A stretch of DNA of 64,000 nt from Aporhodopirellula rubra (GCF_014192335.1 NZ_JACHXU010000011.1:124001-188000); one strand, 5' to 3'. Shown: positions 35,965 to 45,378, counted from the stretch's first letter. Numbers and translations: made by a program. The notes: a model not told the origin generated them from the sequence alone.

Positions 35965-38223
35965 ATGTTCCCGCTTCGACGCTCAACGAAAGAACCGGAG
36001 ATCGATTGGCCGGCGCTGCTCGCACTTCTCGAAGACGATGATCGTCGTGCGACCATCGCTCGATTGGCGCCCACGCAGGGCCGCGAAAGTTATCTGATGG
36101 CGTTGCGGAGGATGCAGTCCTGCATCGTCGCGGAAACCCTAACCGCCGGACGCCGCCTCGATACCGCGGGACGATTGGTCGACCGACCGACGATCGCGGT
36201 CGCGGGAATGCTCAACAGCGGCAAGACCAGTTTGGTCAGTTCGTTTCTTAGCCCCGCCGGTCAGGCACGCACGCTCCGCGGAACGAGTAACCGCGAAGGC
36301 ACCCATCGTTTCGTTCTTTGGTTGCCCCAGTCCTGGCGCATTGATGTCGAATTGTGGAGTCTACTGGTTTCTCGCATCGGTGATTCTCTCGGGCATCCTC
36401 CCGAGGACCTTTCTGAAGATCCGGCCGAGGCCGCCGCACAGTACAACAACCGAACAGGTGATCAATCTCAGCTGTCGGTTGCGTTGTTAGCGACCGATCC
36501 GGCGCTCGATGACATCGGTGTCGGCTTGCTAGATTGTCCCGACATCGTTTCGGATGAGGAACTCGGGTTAGGTTCGCCCCAACAACGCAAAGATTTACTC
36601 GGCCGCGCCGCAACGTTGTGTTCGGCGTTTCTTATCGTGACCGACGCGGCATCCTCACGTGATACTACTCTCGCGGATCTGATGCGGATCGCTTCAGATT
36701 TGATGCCCGGTGTGCCACGGATGCTGGCGGTCAATAAAGTCCGACCACGTCAAACGCCTGATCAAGTCCATGAGACATTCACGCCACTGAGTCAGAAGCA
36801 CGGCGTGGCGTCAATTTACGCGGCGTACGATTATGACGTTCCCGCGAGTCGTCCGTTCATTCCCCATCGAGACGACGCGAGTTCGGATCGCCGGTTAGCG
36901 ACATCGGTTGAATCAGGTGGGGCAACGCCGGACGCGACAGAGAACGCAAAAGATGTCGAGCCATTGCCGGTGTTCTTCGAAGTCTCGCCCAACCCGGACG
37001 AGAACCCACCCGCATCGATCAATGAACAACGTTTCCTGATGTCGTTGCCGTTAAAGCTCGATCGCGGCGTGTTGTTCGCGCAATTGCATCGGGCGTTGCG
37101 AATCAATCTCGAGAAAGTCATCTGGGATCGTGGGCTGGATGCGATTCGAAAGAACGCCGACGCATCGTTCGCGAAAACACGAGAGTGCCATCGTGTGTTG
37201 TTGGACGCATCGTTGGAATTCTTCGCGCACCGCAAAGTCGGTGGCGAGGTCATGGAACTTCGGTTGCATCAGAGCGAAAGGATTCTTCGGCAACTCTCTG
37301 AATCCTTTGCAGCGACGGCGCCGTGGTACGCCCGATGGGGTGTGAGATTGAATTCGACCATTCGCCGCTTCGTTGGAGGTGCTGGTGATCTGGTCCGGTC
37401 GTTAACACCGTCGGCGTTATCGCAAAAGGCCGCCGACGATATCAAAGGTCGGTTTCGTAGTGGCGAGTATGGTGGACTGATTGCTCCGGAAGGTTTGCTC
37501 GCCGAAATCGAACGGCACGGCGGGACGGTGGTCTTGTCGCATTATCGCGATCATCAAACTGATGCGGAACCAACGCCTCGGCAAGTTAACGATTCGGGGT
37601 TGTCGCTTGAGGCACCGGGTGCTGACACGCCGCCCGTGGACACAAATTATGCGAATTTGGCGAACGATGAAGCGTTGTTGATGCCGCCGATCGAGCGGGC
37701 GGTATTGCGTTTCGAGCAAGATGATTTCACGACCCTCGATCCGAGGCGGCTCGATGAAGCGATCCGGATGATGTGGTCTGAAATTCCGATGCACAAAAAG
37801 CTCGCTCACGGGCTCACACCGCTGGCAACGATCTTGGCCGCCTTTGGTGCGGCGTTAATGATTCCGATCGATTTCGGGCACAGCTTTATCTTGGCTGCGT
37901 CGATACCCGAACTTCTCGCTGCGGCGGGCCTCGGTGCTTTGGCGGCAATGTGGGCAGGGAACCAGGGGGCTCGCGAAGTCGGCCAACAAGCCGCCCGGCA
38001 ACAGCTTTCGGACTTTCTCGCCGTGTTGTGTGATGAACTCGGTGTTGCCCGGCCGGACCCACCGATGAAGGTTCGCGTGGCCGGTCACGAGATCGCGCTG
38101 CCTGCGTCACGCATCAGCCGCAGTGAAACGAGTGGTCCGACGATGCCTGTCTATCGGGTGCGTGATGAATTCGTCAACGAACTTAACAAACTTCTGCCGC
38201 GAACATCGGGGATCAAAAAATGA
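35965..38223 (+). CDS. Dynamin/GTPase-like P-loop protein with C-terminal membrane segments
   Basis: A 752-residue protein. Walker A is 'AVAGMLNSGKTSLVSS' (Gly81-Ser89). The equivalent of G3 is 'GVGLLDCPDIVSDEE' (Asp190-Cys-Pro-Asp193), and G4 reads N-K-V-R (257-260), where N-K-x-D is usual. A long helical middle leads to two hydrophobic stretches, 'LAHGLTPLATILAAFGAA' and 'LLAAAGLGALAAMWAG' (about 610-665), then a soluble tail. This arrangement suggests a membrane-associated, dynamin-related or YcjX-like GTPase. ATG 35965 is preferred to TTG 35962. It overlaps the next GTPase by four bases (ATGA). Nucleotide specificity is uncertain. Confidence 0.75.
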   Translation: MFPLRRSTKEPEIDWPALLALLEDDDRRATIARLAPTQGRESYLMALRRMQSCIVAETLTAGRRLDTAGRLVDRPTIAVAGMLNSGKTSLVSSFLSPAGQARTLRGTSNREGTHRFVLWLPQSWRIDVELWSLLVSRIGDSLGHPPEDLSEDPAEAAAQYNNRTGDQSQLSVALLATDPALDDIGVGLLDCPDIVSDEELGLGSPQQRKDLLGRAATLCSAFLIVTDAASSRDTTLADLMRIASDLMPGVPRMLAVNKVRPRQTPDQVHETFTPLSQKHGVASIYAAYDYDVPASRPFIPHRDDASSDRRLATSVESGGATPDATENAKDVEPLPVFFEVSPNPDENPPASINEQRFLMSLPLKLDRGVLFAQLHRALRINLEKVIWDRGLDAIRKNADASFAKTRECHRVLLDASLEFFAHRKVGGEVMELRLHQSERILRQLSESFAATAPWYARWGVRLNSTIRRFVGGAGDLVRSLTPSALSQKAADDIKGRFRSGEYGGLIAPEGLLAEIERHGGTVVLSHYRDHQTDAEPTPRQVNDSGLSLEAPGADTPPVDTNYANLANDEALLMPPIERAVLRFEQDDFTTLDPRRLDEAIRMMWSEIPMHKKLAHGLTPLATILAAFGAALMIPIDFGHSFILAASIPELLAAAGLGALAAMWAGNQGAREVGQQAARQQLSDFLAVLCDELGVARPDPPMKVRVAGHEIALPASRISRSETSGPTMPVYRVRDEFVNELNKLLPRTSGIKK

Positions 38224-40232
38224 GTGTCAATGATCCTCTTCCCAAAGGTGCAAACATCAGCGGCAGTGACGCCGGCGATCAGTTCGCCCAACACGTCCAG
38301 CGCGCCGCCACCCGTGTTCTCGGCGATAGTGAAGCGGGGATCGAAATTGTCGAGCTTTGCCGCCATCACCAAGAGGCTCGGTCGATGGTGATCGCCGATC
38401 GCGCCGACAATGCGACCGTCGTAGCGATTGTAGGAACGACCGGTCAGGGGAAATCGTGGTTAGCCCGGCAACTCATTTCGGATGCAACAATCTCCGCTGC
38501 GATCCGCAGTGGAAACAACCTTGACGAAGCCACCGAGAAACTCACGTGGATCGGTCCTCGTCCTCCGTCGGATCTCGATTCGCGACACGAGCGTTATTTG
38601 GCTTGTGATGCGTCCAAGATGCAATCGATCGGCGGTCCGTATTTGATCGTCGATGCTCCCGGCGCAACGGATGATCGACGTGCGATTGCGGGCGTAGCCG
38701 AACGTGCATTGTCTCTCGCGTCGGTTTTGATACTCGTCGTCCGACGTGATCAGCTTCGCAGCCAACGTGTCACCGGTCTCGCGTCGGCCTCCGAGGGCAC
38801 GATCGTGATTCCGGTCGTGAACATGGTTGACGTCGACGAGTATTCTCCGGCGCAGTCGAATGTTGGTAGGGCTGATGTTGGTAAAGCGGAGGTGGACAAC
38901 GACTTGGTCGCCGACATCGAGACTCTCGTTTCGAGACTCCGGTCCGTCGCCCCACAGAGCAACATCGCATCAGCGGTGATGATCCGTGATTTCGAAATCG
39001 ATCCGAGAGGCGAAGATGTGATCGGTGGCGAGGCGGCTGAGCAAGTCGCCAAGGCGATCTCCGAATCGCTGCTGGAATCCGGTGGCGGCGACCATCGACG
39101 AGCGACTCGTTTGTCGGCCCTCGATGCGAGGTTCACCGCTGCGGTCGGTTCCGTTTTGACGAGCCAATTGCCGGAGTTGACCGCTGCGGTCGATCGACTT
39201 GATGCGGAAGCACGCCGGTTGCCGTCGCAAATCGCGGGCACACTGCTGGGAGGTGAAATCCCGTTGAGAGCAGCGATTCGCAGTCGTTTGCGGTTGTCGT
39301 TGTTGTCCGAGACGGCGGCGATCTGGTTTCCGTATCGGACGGTGTTGTCGGTATTGAATTTGACCCACGGAGCGTGGGATCGCGTTTTGTTATCGTTCTC
39401 CGGTTCGATCCCGTCACTCGTCGGTGCGGTTTATACCAGCGTCCAAAACATACGCGGCGGGCACGAGACGGCATTGGATCTGCGTAACGGACTGCGGCAG
39501 CGTGCCTCGACCGCGGTGGCCGAACGCCTCGGCCCGATGGCATCGCGATTTCGTCGCGAATTGCGTGGGCTGCAACGTTCCGGTGCCACCCTCGGCGACG
39601 CAACCACAGATGACGATTCACCGGTCGCGACGCTCGCGGGCGTCGACGCCTTGCAGGAAGGATCGCAAGCAGCGTTTGATGAAACGATCGAGCGAGAGAG
39701 CGTCTCGGGCGCGTTCGCATTTGTATCTGGCTTGATCGGTACCGCAATCTTTTGGGCGTTGATGGCAGGCCCTCTGGTCGCGCTTTACCGAGGTTACCTC
39801 GACGCGAGTTTCATCGCGATTGGTGACGTCACGGGTGTCTATGAGTCGAGCGGATCAGTGTCACCAGCAGAGGCAACGGACGCTGTCGCAACGTCAACGG
39901 CAACACACACGAACGATTGGTTGGAAAAGTTTCCGCATCCGAGTGCTGGGATGTTGTTGACGAGTGTGTTGTTGTCTCTGTTGCCGATGGCCATTTTTTC
40001 CATGATCGTGTTGTCGATCTGTCAGGGTCGCCGACGTATTGAAAAGATCGCTCGCTCCTTGAGGAATCAACATGACACGATGATTGACAAGCTGCAACGT
40101 GATGGTGTGTTGCGTCTGCGTTGGAGTGATCCGGTTTTGGCCGATGCGGAGTTTCTGTTGTCGATCGGGCGGATGGCGAAGTCATCCAATCATCAAGAGT
40201 CGCCCGCGATCACGCCGGGGGATCCTAGCTAA
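38220..40232 (+). CDS. Second membrane-linked P-loop GTPase
   Basis: A 670-residue protein. Walker A is 'IVGTTGQGKSWLARQL' (Gly72-Ser79), G3 is 'YLIVDAPGATDDR' (Asp145-Ala-Pro-Gly148), and G4 is 'VVNMVDVDE' (Asn201-Met-Val-Asp204); all sit at normal G-domain spacing. A helical region follows, then two hydrophobic segments near 505-545 ('LIGTAIFWALMAGPLVALYR') and 585-612 ('LLTSVLLSLLPMAIFSMIV'). It is not a close copy of the preceding GTPase. Its ATG overlaps the upstream stop (ATGA) and its TAA overlaps the ExbB-like gene's ATG (TAATG). Confidence 0.78.
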   Translation: MSVNDPLPKGANISGSDAGDQFAQHVQRAATRVLGDSEAGIEIVELCRHHQEARSMVIADRADNATVVAIVGTTGQGKSWLARQLISDATISAAIRSGNNLDEATEKLTWIGPRPPSDLDSRHERYLACDASKMQSIGGPYLIVDAPGATDDRRAIAGVAERALSLASVLILVVRRDQLRSQRVTGLASASEGTIVIPVVNMVDVDEYSPAQSNVGRADVGKAEVDNDLVADIETLVSRLRSVAPQSNIASAVMIRDFEIDPRGEDVIGGEAAEQVAKAISESLLESGGGDHRRATRLSALDARFTAAVGSVLTSQLPELTAAVDRLDAEARRLPSQIAGTLLGGEIPLRAAIRSRLRLSLLSETAAIWFPYRTVLSVLNLTHGAWDRVLLSFSGSIPSLVGAVYTSVQNIRGGHETALDLRNGLRQRASTAVAERLGPMASRFRRELRGLQRSGATLGDATTDDDSPVATLAGVDALQEGSQAAFDETIERESVSGAFAFVSGLIGTAIFWALMAGPLVALYRGYLDASFIAIGDVTGVYESSGSVSPAEATDAVATSTATHTNDWLEKFPHPSAGMLLTSVLLSLLPMAIFSMIVLSICQGRRRIEKIARSLRNQHDTMIDKLQRDGVLRLRWSDPVLADAEFLLSIGRMAKSSNHQESPAITPGDPS

Positions 40233-41092
40233 TGCGGTTCGTTACCGAATCATTGTTGTTCTCGCAAACCAACACGACGCCGCCGCCACCGGCGACCGCG
40301 TCGATGTGGGAAATCGTAACCAGCGGCGGATGGCCCGGTCTGGTCATCCTGTTGGTATTGGTCTCGCTCAGTATCGCGGCTGTGTATTTGGTGATCGATC
40401 AGTTTCTCTCGCTCCGTCGTGCCGACATTCTTCCCGATGGTTTGGCAAACGAAGTCGCCTCGGCACTGCGTGAATCCCGTTGGGCGGACGCGGAGTCGGC
40501 GCTGCGGAATCGTCCGAGTGTGTTGGCGGGAGTGATCTCGTTGGCGCTTTCGAACCGTGAATTCGGATGGTCGGAGATGGAAAAATCGGTCGAGGATTCT
40601 CTCGTCGATCGTTCGGCTCAAATGCATCGACGGATCGATTATCTGTCAATGATCGCCAACTTGTCTCCCATGGTCGGGCTGCTCGGAACGGTAACAGGCA
40701 TGATTTTCGCCTTTCGTCAGGTCGCCGCGACGCGGGGAGCGGCGGGCGCCGGAGACCTTGCCGAAGGGATTTACCAGGCTCTCGTAACGACCGTCGGTGG
40801 ACTCATTGTCGCGATTCCAGCATTGGCGGCCTCGGGGATCCTACGGGCCCGCGTCGATGAATTATTATCAGAGGTCACGCGGCAAACCGAACGAGCGCTC
40901 TCACCGCTCCGGCGACGAACTTCGCCCGGAAACGCCACCGCGAGTCCGACGAGCCGGATCGTTCCGGTCGCTCCGGCGCAAATGAAAGGGACCAAAATCA
41001 GCTCGCCTGATCAAGCCGCCGCGCCGCCTCCGGGCGTTCCTTCCGATTCTCAACCCGTCATTAATCCTCGCACCCGATCACGCAAACAATAA
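40232..41092 (+). CDS. TolQ/ExbB/MotA-like proton-channel protein
   Basis: A 286-residue inner-membrane protein with three transmembrane segments at about 34-58 ('PGLVILLVLVSLSIAAVYLV'), 138-165 and 178-205. The second and third pair contains the family core 'SPMVGLLGTVTGMIFAFRQV' and 'GIYQALVTTVGGLIVAIPAL'. ExbB/TolQ proteins form pentameric channels with ExbD/TolR to turn proton flow into force. No ExbD/TolR gene follows. The cytosolic C-terminal tail (about 80 residues, Pro/Ser/Thr-rich) is longer than in small ExbB proteins. Start and stop are each joined to neighbours by TAATG, so it is translated with the two GTPases. Confidence 0.88.
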   Translation: MRFVTESLLFSQTNTTPPPPATASMWEIVTSGGWPGLVILLVLVSLSIAAVYLVIDQFLSLRRADILPDGLANEVASALRESRWADAESALRNRPSVLAGVISLALSNREFGWSEMEKSVEDSLVDRSAQMHRRIDYLSMIANLSPMVGLLGTVTGMIFAFRQVAATRGAAGAGDLAEGIYQALVTTVGGLIVAIPALAASGILRARVDELLSEVTRQTERALSPLRRRTSPGNATASPTSRIVPVAPAQMKGTKISSPDQAAAPPPGVPSDSQPVINPRTRSRKQ

Positions 41093-41883
41093 TGAATGGA
41101 TTCTTCTGTGTTCCGATGAAAGCCTGCGAGCGATTCGAAATTGGCAAACTGGTTTTCGCGGGCTTGATGGTTCTCGTGACGCTGTGCGGCACCGTGGGAG
41201 CACAATCTCCTTCAATTGATTCACGCGCGAACGAGTCACCCAGTGCAGACGAACCCGGGGTGGGACCACCCGCGGCCGTCTCACCGGTGTTGACGCAATC
41301 GTCCGTACCCTCCGAATCGCCGACACCGCCCTCGCAACCTGCCGAGATTCCTGCTTCCGGCGATGTTCCACTTTCAGATATTCCTGAACCGATTTCACCG
41401 ACGCCCGATCCTGACGCGGCGGAAATGATACTGAAGACGTTGAAAGGTGAGACGCCGCCCGCGGCACCCGGCGTGCTCAGCGACGTGCTCGATGTCATTC
41501 GCTCGCAGGGCAGTGTCCTGGACGGATCGAGTTTGGATATTGACGTGAACGCACCGTTAATCGAACCTCCGGTAGCCTCGCGCGGGGCATCCGATTTCGC
41601 ACCGTCAAGTTTGTATGGTTCGCCACCAACCCAAACGGCATCTTCCTTCGTAGAGACGGCCGAGTCCCTTTTGCGTTCGGCGAGGATGCTCGAGTCGCTC
41701 GCCCCGATGCTCGAGGTGCCGGCCGGTCGCGAACACGTACCCGCCGGTCGCGAACCAATCCTGCCTTCACACTCCTTTCGCCACGAATCGGTGCACTCCG
41801 TTACCGAACTCGTCCGCCGCATGAGACTCCAAGCGACCCAGTTGTTGTTGCGTGAGTTCCCCGATGCGATCCAGCCCCGATAA
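41092..41883 (+). CDS. Unknown secreted protein in the GTPase-ExbB operon
   Basis: A 263-residue protein with a signal-like segment at about residues 16-37 ('IGKLVFAGLMVLVTLCGTVG') and a mature part rich in Pro, Ser and Ala, probably unstructured to about residue 110. A C-terminal helical region ends 'TELVRRMRLQATQLLLREF', after duplicated 'VPAGRE' units. It has no ExbD/TolR membrane-helix-plus-domain layout. It starts at ATG 41092 by TAATG overlap and ends 8 bp before the cytochrome. It may be the periplasmic partner of the channel, but this is inference. Confidence 0.65.
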   Translation: MNGFFCVPMKACERFEIGKLVFAGLMVLVTLCGTVGAQSPSIDSRANESPSADEPGVGPPAAVSPVLTQSSVPSESPTPPSQPAEIPASGDVPLSDIPEPISPTPDPDAAEMILKTLKGETPPAAPGVLSDVLDVIRSQGSVLDGSSLDIDVNAPLIEPPVASRGASDFAPSSLYGSPPTQTASSFVETAESLLRSARMLESLAPMLEVPAGREHVPAGREPILPSHSFRHESVHSVTELVRRMRLQATQLLLREFPDAIQPR

Positions 41884-41891
41884 CAGCGTTC

Positions 41892-44258
41892 ATGCCCAAA
41901 CATTCTTCCCGATCCATTTTCACTCGTCGTCCTTGGACTGTGGCCGCGGTTGCCGTCGGTGTCCTCATCGCGGGCGGTGTGATGGCGGACTACTTTCGCG
42001 GGTTGCCCGCCGACGCTGTTGCGACGTACGTTGGACGCGAGGCGTGCGTGCAGTGTCACGAAACGGAGGTCCATGCGTTCACGGGATCGCATCACGACCT
42101 TGCGATGGATATCGCGACTGACGAAACGGTGCTCGGCGATTTCAATGATGTCACGTTTGTGAACGATGGCATCGAAAGTCGTCTGTATCGCGACGGCGAA
42201 AAGTTCATGGTGTACACGGAAGGCCCGACGGGCGAGATGGAGAATTTCGAGGTCAAGTATGTCTTTGGCGTCGACCCGCTTCAGCAATACATGGTGGAGT
42301 TTGATCGCGACGAAAATGCCGCCGAGGACGAAGTCGGTCGCGTGCAAGTCTTGAGAATCAGTTGGGATGTCAATCGTAAGGAGTGGTTCTATCTACGTCC
42401 GCCGGATGTGAGTGAAAAACTCAAACCAGGCGACCCGTTGCACTGGACCGGTATCGCCCAACGTTGGCAAACGATGTGTGCCGAATGTCACAGCACCGAC
42501 CTCAAACGCAATTTTGATGTCGCGACTCAACGTTATCACACCACGTTTTCGGAGATCGACGTCAGTTGTGAGGCGTGTCATGGACCGGCGAGTCTGCACG
42601 TGGAGTTAGCGAACAGTAACTCACTCTTCTGGGATCGTCATCGTGGATTCGCGCTCGTTAATCTCAAAACAGAAGATTCCGCACCGCAAATCGAAACGTG
42701 TGCGCCATGTCATAGTCGGCGTGGTGTCCTCGACGGAAAAATGAGCCCCGGTGCGTCTTATACCGATCATTACAATCTCGAACTGCTGCGCAGCGATACC
42801 TACCACGACGACGGACAAATCAAAGACGAAGTCTACGTTTATGGTTCGTTTGTCCAGAGCAAGATGTATCACCAAGGGATTCGGTGCACCGATTGTCACG
42901 ACCCTCATTCGCTCGAACTCAAACATCCTGGTAATGAGACCTGTACCTCGTGTCATCAACACGCGGCCGGAAAATACGATGTCCCGTCGCACCATCATCA
43001 TGCCGTCGGTACCGAAGGGGCGATGTGTGTGAATTGCCACATGCCACATACGACGTACATGGCCGTTGACCCTCGTCGTGATCACAGTTTCCGCATCCCG
43101 CGTCCCGATCTCTCGGTCGAACTGAACACGCCGAACGCGTGCAGCGGTTGTCATGTCGAGGACCGGCGCAAAACACTGCCCGCAGAAGTTTCCGATGAAC
43201 TGAAGCTCTATCAGGATTGGTTGCTCGCCGCGGCGCAAGGTAATGAATCGGTTGCGAAGGTGATTGCCGAGACGAACCAGTGGTGCGACGACGCGTGCGA
43301 CAAGTGGTATGGCGATCAACGATTGAAACCGCCGCACTTCGCAGAGGCACTCGCCCCACTCAGAGCAGGCGATCGGTCGGGCGTCAGCAAGACATTACGT
43401 TTGATCGCCGGTTCGAGTACGCCTGCCAAGGACGCACTCACGCCTGTGATCGCTCGCGCCACCGCGTTGGACGAATTGGTGATGCAAGGTCATGGCGAAG
43501 CCGCCAAGGCGGCCCAGGTGTTGATAGCGGAGGGAGAACAGACTCCGGGGTCTGTCCATCCGATCCTTTTGGCGACGGCGGCCCGTGCGATCGGGATGCT
43601 CGGCGGAGGCGGGGCGATCGATCCGGGGGACGTTCAAAAGAAACTGTATCCGCTGATTTCGCATTCATCGCGTCTCGTGCGTAGCGAAGCGGCGCGTGGG
43701 ATCGTCAATGGTGGTGCCTATCAAAGAGTTTCGGGACAAAAACGCAAAAATCTCGATCGCGTGCTCGACGATGTGAAAGACGAATTGATGTATGCGTCCG
43801 ATCGTGCCGGTGCGCACATGGGATGGGCGATGTTGAGCGAACAACGGGCCCAATGGGCGGACGCGATCCGCGCTTATAGCAACGCCATGCGAGTCGAACC
43901 CGGCACTACGGGGCCACGCACCAATTTGGCGGCACTACTCGATCGATTGATCGAAATGTCCCATCAAGACAATTCGGTAATGGAGGTTCTGCAAGCCGTC
44001 GGGGGGGATGAAGGGGTCGCGGGCGCGCAGAAGAAGATCGATCAGTTGCGACGCGAGGAACTCCCGCTTCTCGCCCGTGATGCCGCACTCGCGCCGGGGA
44101 TTGCTGACCTACAGTACCGGTACGGTCTCGCGTTGTATTTGTCAGGTGATTTGCCAAATGCCAGAAAGCAATTACAACGGGCTGCAGAGCTGGCTCCTGA
44201 TGTTGAGCTTTTTAGTACAGCATTAAGAATGCTCGACGAACATATGAAGAATCAGTAG
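41892..44258 (+). CDS. Octahaem cytochrome c fused to a helical repeat domain
   Basis: A 788-residue secreted electron-transfer protein. An N-terminal membrane helix or signal (about 14-35) precedes eight haem c sites, C-x-x-C-H, starting at residues 52, 196, 226, 270, 332, 351, 379 and 417. The histidine-rich 'YDVPSHHHHAVG' lies between the sixth and seventh. After about residue 430 the protein is an all-helical HEAT/TPR-like domain ('GWAMLSEQRAQWADAIRAYS'). Related multihaem proteins act in nitrogen, sulfur or extracellular electron transfer, but no exact subfamily is clear. It follows the GTPase-ExbB operon by 8 bp. Confidence 0.9.
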   Translation: MPKHSSRSIFTRRPWTVAAVAVGVLIAGGVMADYFRGLPADAVATYVGREACVQCHETEVHAFTGSHHDLAMDIATDETVLGDFNDVTFVNDGIESRLYRDGEKFMVYTEGPTGEMENFEVKYVFGVDPLQQYMVEFDRDENAAEDEVGRVQVLRISWDVNRKEWFYLRPPDVSEKLKPGDPLHWTGIAQRWQTMCAECHSTDLKRNFDVATQRYHTTFSEIDVSCEACHGPASLHVELANSNSLFWDRHRGFALVNLKTEDSAPQIETCAPCHSRRGVLDGKMSPGASYTDHYNLELLRSDTYHDDGQIKDEVYVYGSFVQSKMYHQGIRCTDCHDPHSLELKHPGNETCTSCHQHAAGKYDVPSHHHHAVGTEGAMCVNCHMPHTTYMAVDPRRDHSFRIPRPDLSVELNTPNACSGCHVEDRRKTLPAEVSDELKLYQDWLLAAAQGNESVAKVIAETNQWCDDACDKWYGDQRLKPPHFAEALAPLRAGDRSGVSKTLRLIAGSSTPAKDALTPVIARATALDELVMQGHGEAAKAAQVLIAEGEQTPGSVHPILLATAARAIGMLGGGGAIDPGDVQKKLYPLISHSSRLVRSEAARGIVNGGAYQRVSGQKRKNLDRVLDDVKDELMYASDRAGAHMGWAMLSEQRAQWADAIRAYSNAMRVEPGTTGPRTNLAALLDRLIEMSHQDNSVMEVLQAVGGDEGVAGAQKKIDQLRREELPLLARDAALAPGIADLQYRYGLALYLSGDLPNARKQLQRAAELAPDVELFSTALRMLDEHMKNQ

Positions 44259-44307
44259 AGACTTCGCTTACACGACTCCTTCTATTCACTCTCACTGCAG
44301 AACACAC

Positions 44308-45378
44308 ATGCTTCACGCGATCATTATGGCAGGCGGCAGCGGCACACGATTTTGGCCCGCATCACGCCGGGCGACCCCGAAACAATTGTTGCCGCTCGCG
44401 GGCGAACGCTCGATGATTCAGGCCACCCGCGATCGTCTCGGTGCGGTCTCTTCGGCCGATCGAACTTACGTGATCACGTCAAAGGCTCTCGTCGATCCGG
44501 TTTGTGAACAATTGCCTGAACTCAATGCTGCGAACGTCGTCGGTGAACCTTGTCGCCGTGATACCGCTCCTTGTGTTGGATTGGCGGCGGTTTTAGTCGC
44601 CGCGGAAGATCCTGACGCGGTCATGTTGGTCTGCCCATCGGACCATGTGATCGAGCAACATGATCGATTCGCCGAAGCGGTCCAGCGTGGCGAAGCGGTG
44701 TTGAAAGAAAGCCCCGATGCGATCATTACGTTCGGGATTCGTCCGTCGTATCCGGCCGAATCGTTCGGCTATATCCAGCAAGGCGAGAAACTCGCCGGCC
44801 ACGATGCGTTCGCGGTCAAATGTTTTCGCGAAAAACCCAATGCCGAAACCGCTAAGGAATACGTCGACGCGGGAACGTTCCTCTGGAACAGCGGTATTTT
44901 TATGTGGCGAGCGCAAACGATTTTGGATGCGTTGGCCAAACTCGAACCGGAGATGTATTCGCATTTGCAAAAGATCGCCGATGCAATCGGGACGGATTCC
45001 TACAGCGAAACGCTCCAACGCGAATTCGAAGCGATCGACGGCAAATCGGTCGACTACGCCGTGATGGAACGTCACAAGGAAGTCGTGGTGATCGAGGCAC
45101 CGTTCGATTGGGACGACGTCGGCAGTTGGCAGGCGGTCTCGCGATTGCACCCCCATGACGAAGACGGCAACGCGGTTGTCGGGTCCCATATCGGAATTGA
45201 CTCGAAAAACTGCATCATTCATGCCCGCCCCGGCCACACGATTGTGACCATCGACACTGAAGATCTGATCGTCGTTCAGACGCCCGACGCGACCCTCGTG
45301 GCGCCGCGAACGAGCGAAGAACGGGTCCGAGAAGCCGTCGCAGAGCTCAGTCGCCGAGAAATGACTGAATTGATGTGA
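44308..45378 (+). CDS. manC: Mannose-1-phosphate guanylyltransferase
   Basis: A 356-residue nucleotidyltransferase that makes GDP-mannose for polysaccharides and glycoproteins. The pyrophosphorylase signature 'IIMAGGSGTRFWPASRR' followed by 'TPKQLLPLAGERSMIQ' is at residues 5-38, and 'VMLVCPSDHVIEQHDRFAEA' and 'FREKPNAETAKEY' are family motifs. It is the single-domain form without the phosphomannose isomerase cupin tail. It begins 49 bp after the cytochrome stop. An operon link to it is possible but not required. Confidence 0.92.
   Translation: MLHAIIMAGGSGTRFWPASRRATPKQLLPLAGERSMIQATRDRLGAVSSADRTYVITSKALVDPVCEQLPELNAANVVGEPCRRDTAPCVGLAAVLVAAEDPDAVMLVCPSDHVIEQHDRFAEAVQRGEAVLKESPDAIITFGIRPSYPAESFGYIQQGEKLAGHDAFAVKCFREKPNAETAKEYVDAGTFLWNSGIFMWRAQTILDALAKLEPEMYSHLQKIADAIGTDSYSETLQREFEAIDGKSVDYAVMERHKEVVVIEAPFDWDDVGSWQAVSRLHPHDEDGNAVVGSHIGIDSKNCIIHARPGHTIVTIDTEDLIVVQTPDATLVAPRTSEERVREAVAELSRREMTELM

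Noticed and set aside
40232-41092. Zorya-type defence (ZorA is MotA-like)
   Set aside because: No ZorB, ZorC, ZorD or ZorE-like genes are adjacent, and the protein lacks ZorA's long helical tail.
41061-42347. 428-codon minus-strand frame opposite the secreted protein and cytochrome
   Set aside because: CxxCH motifs and the signal peptide support the plus strand; the antisense product is Ser/Gly-rich with no domain.
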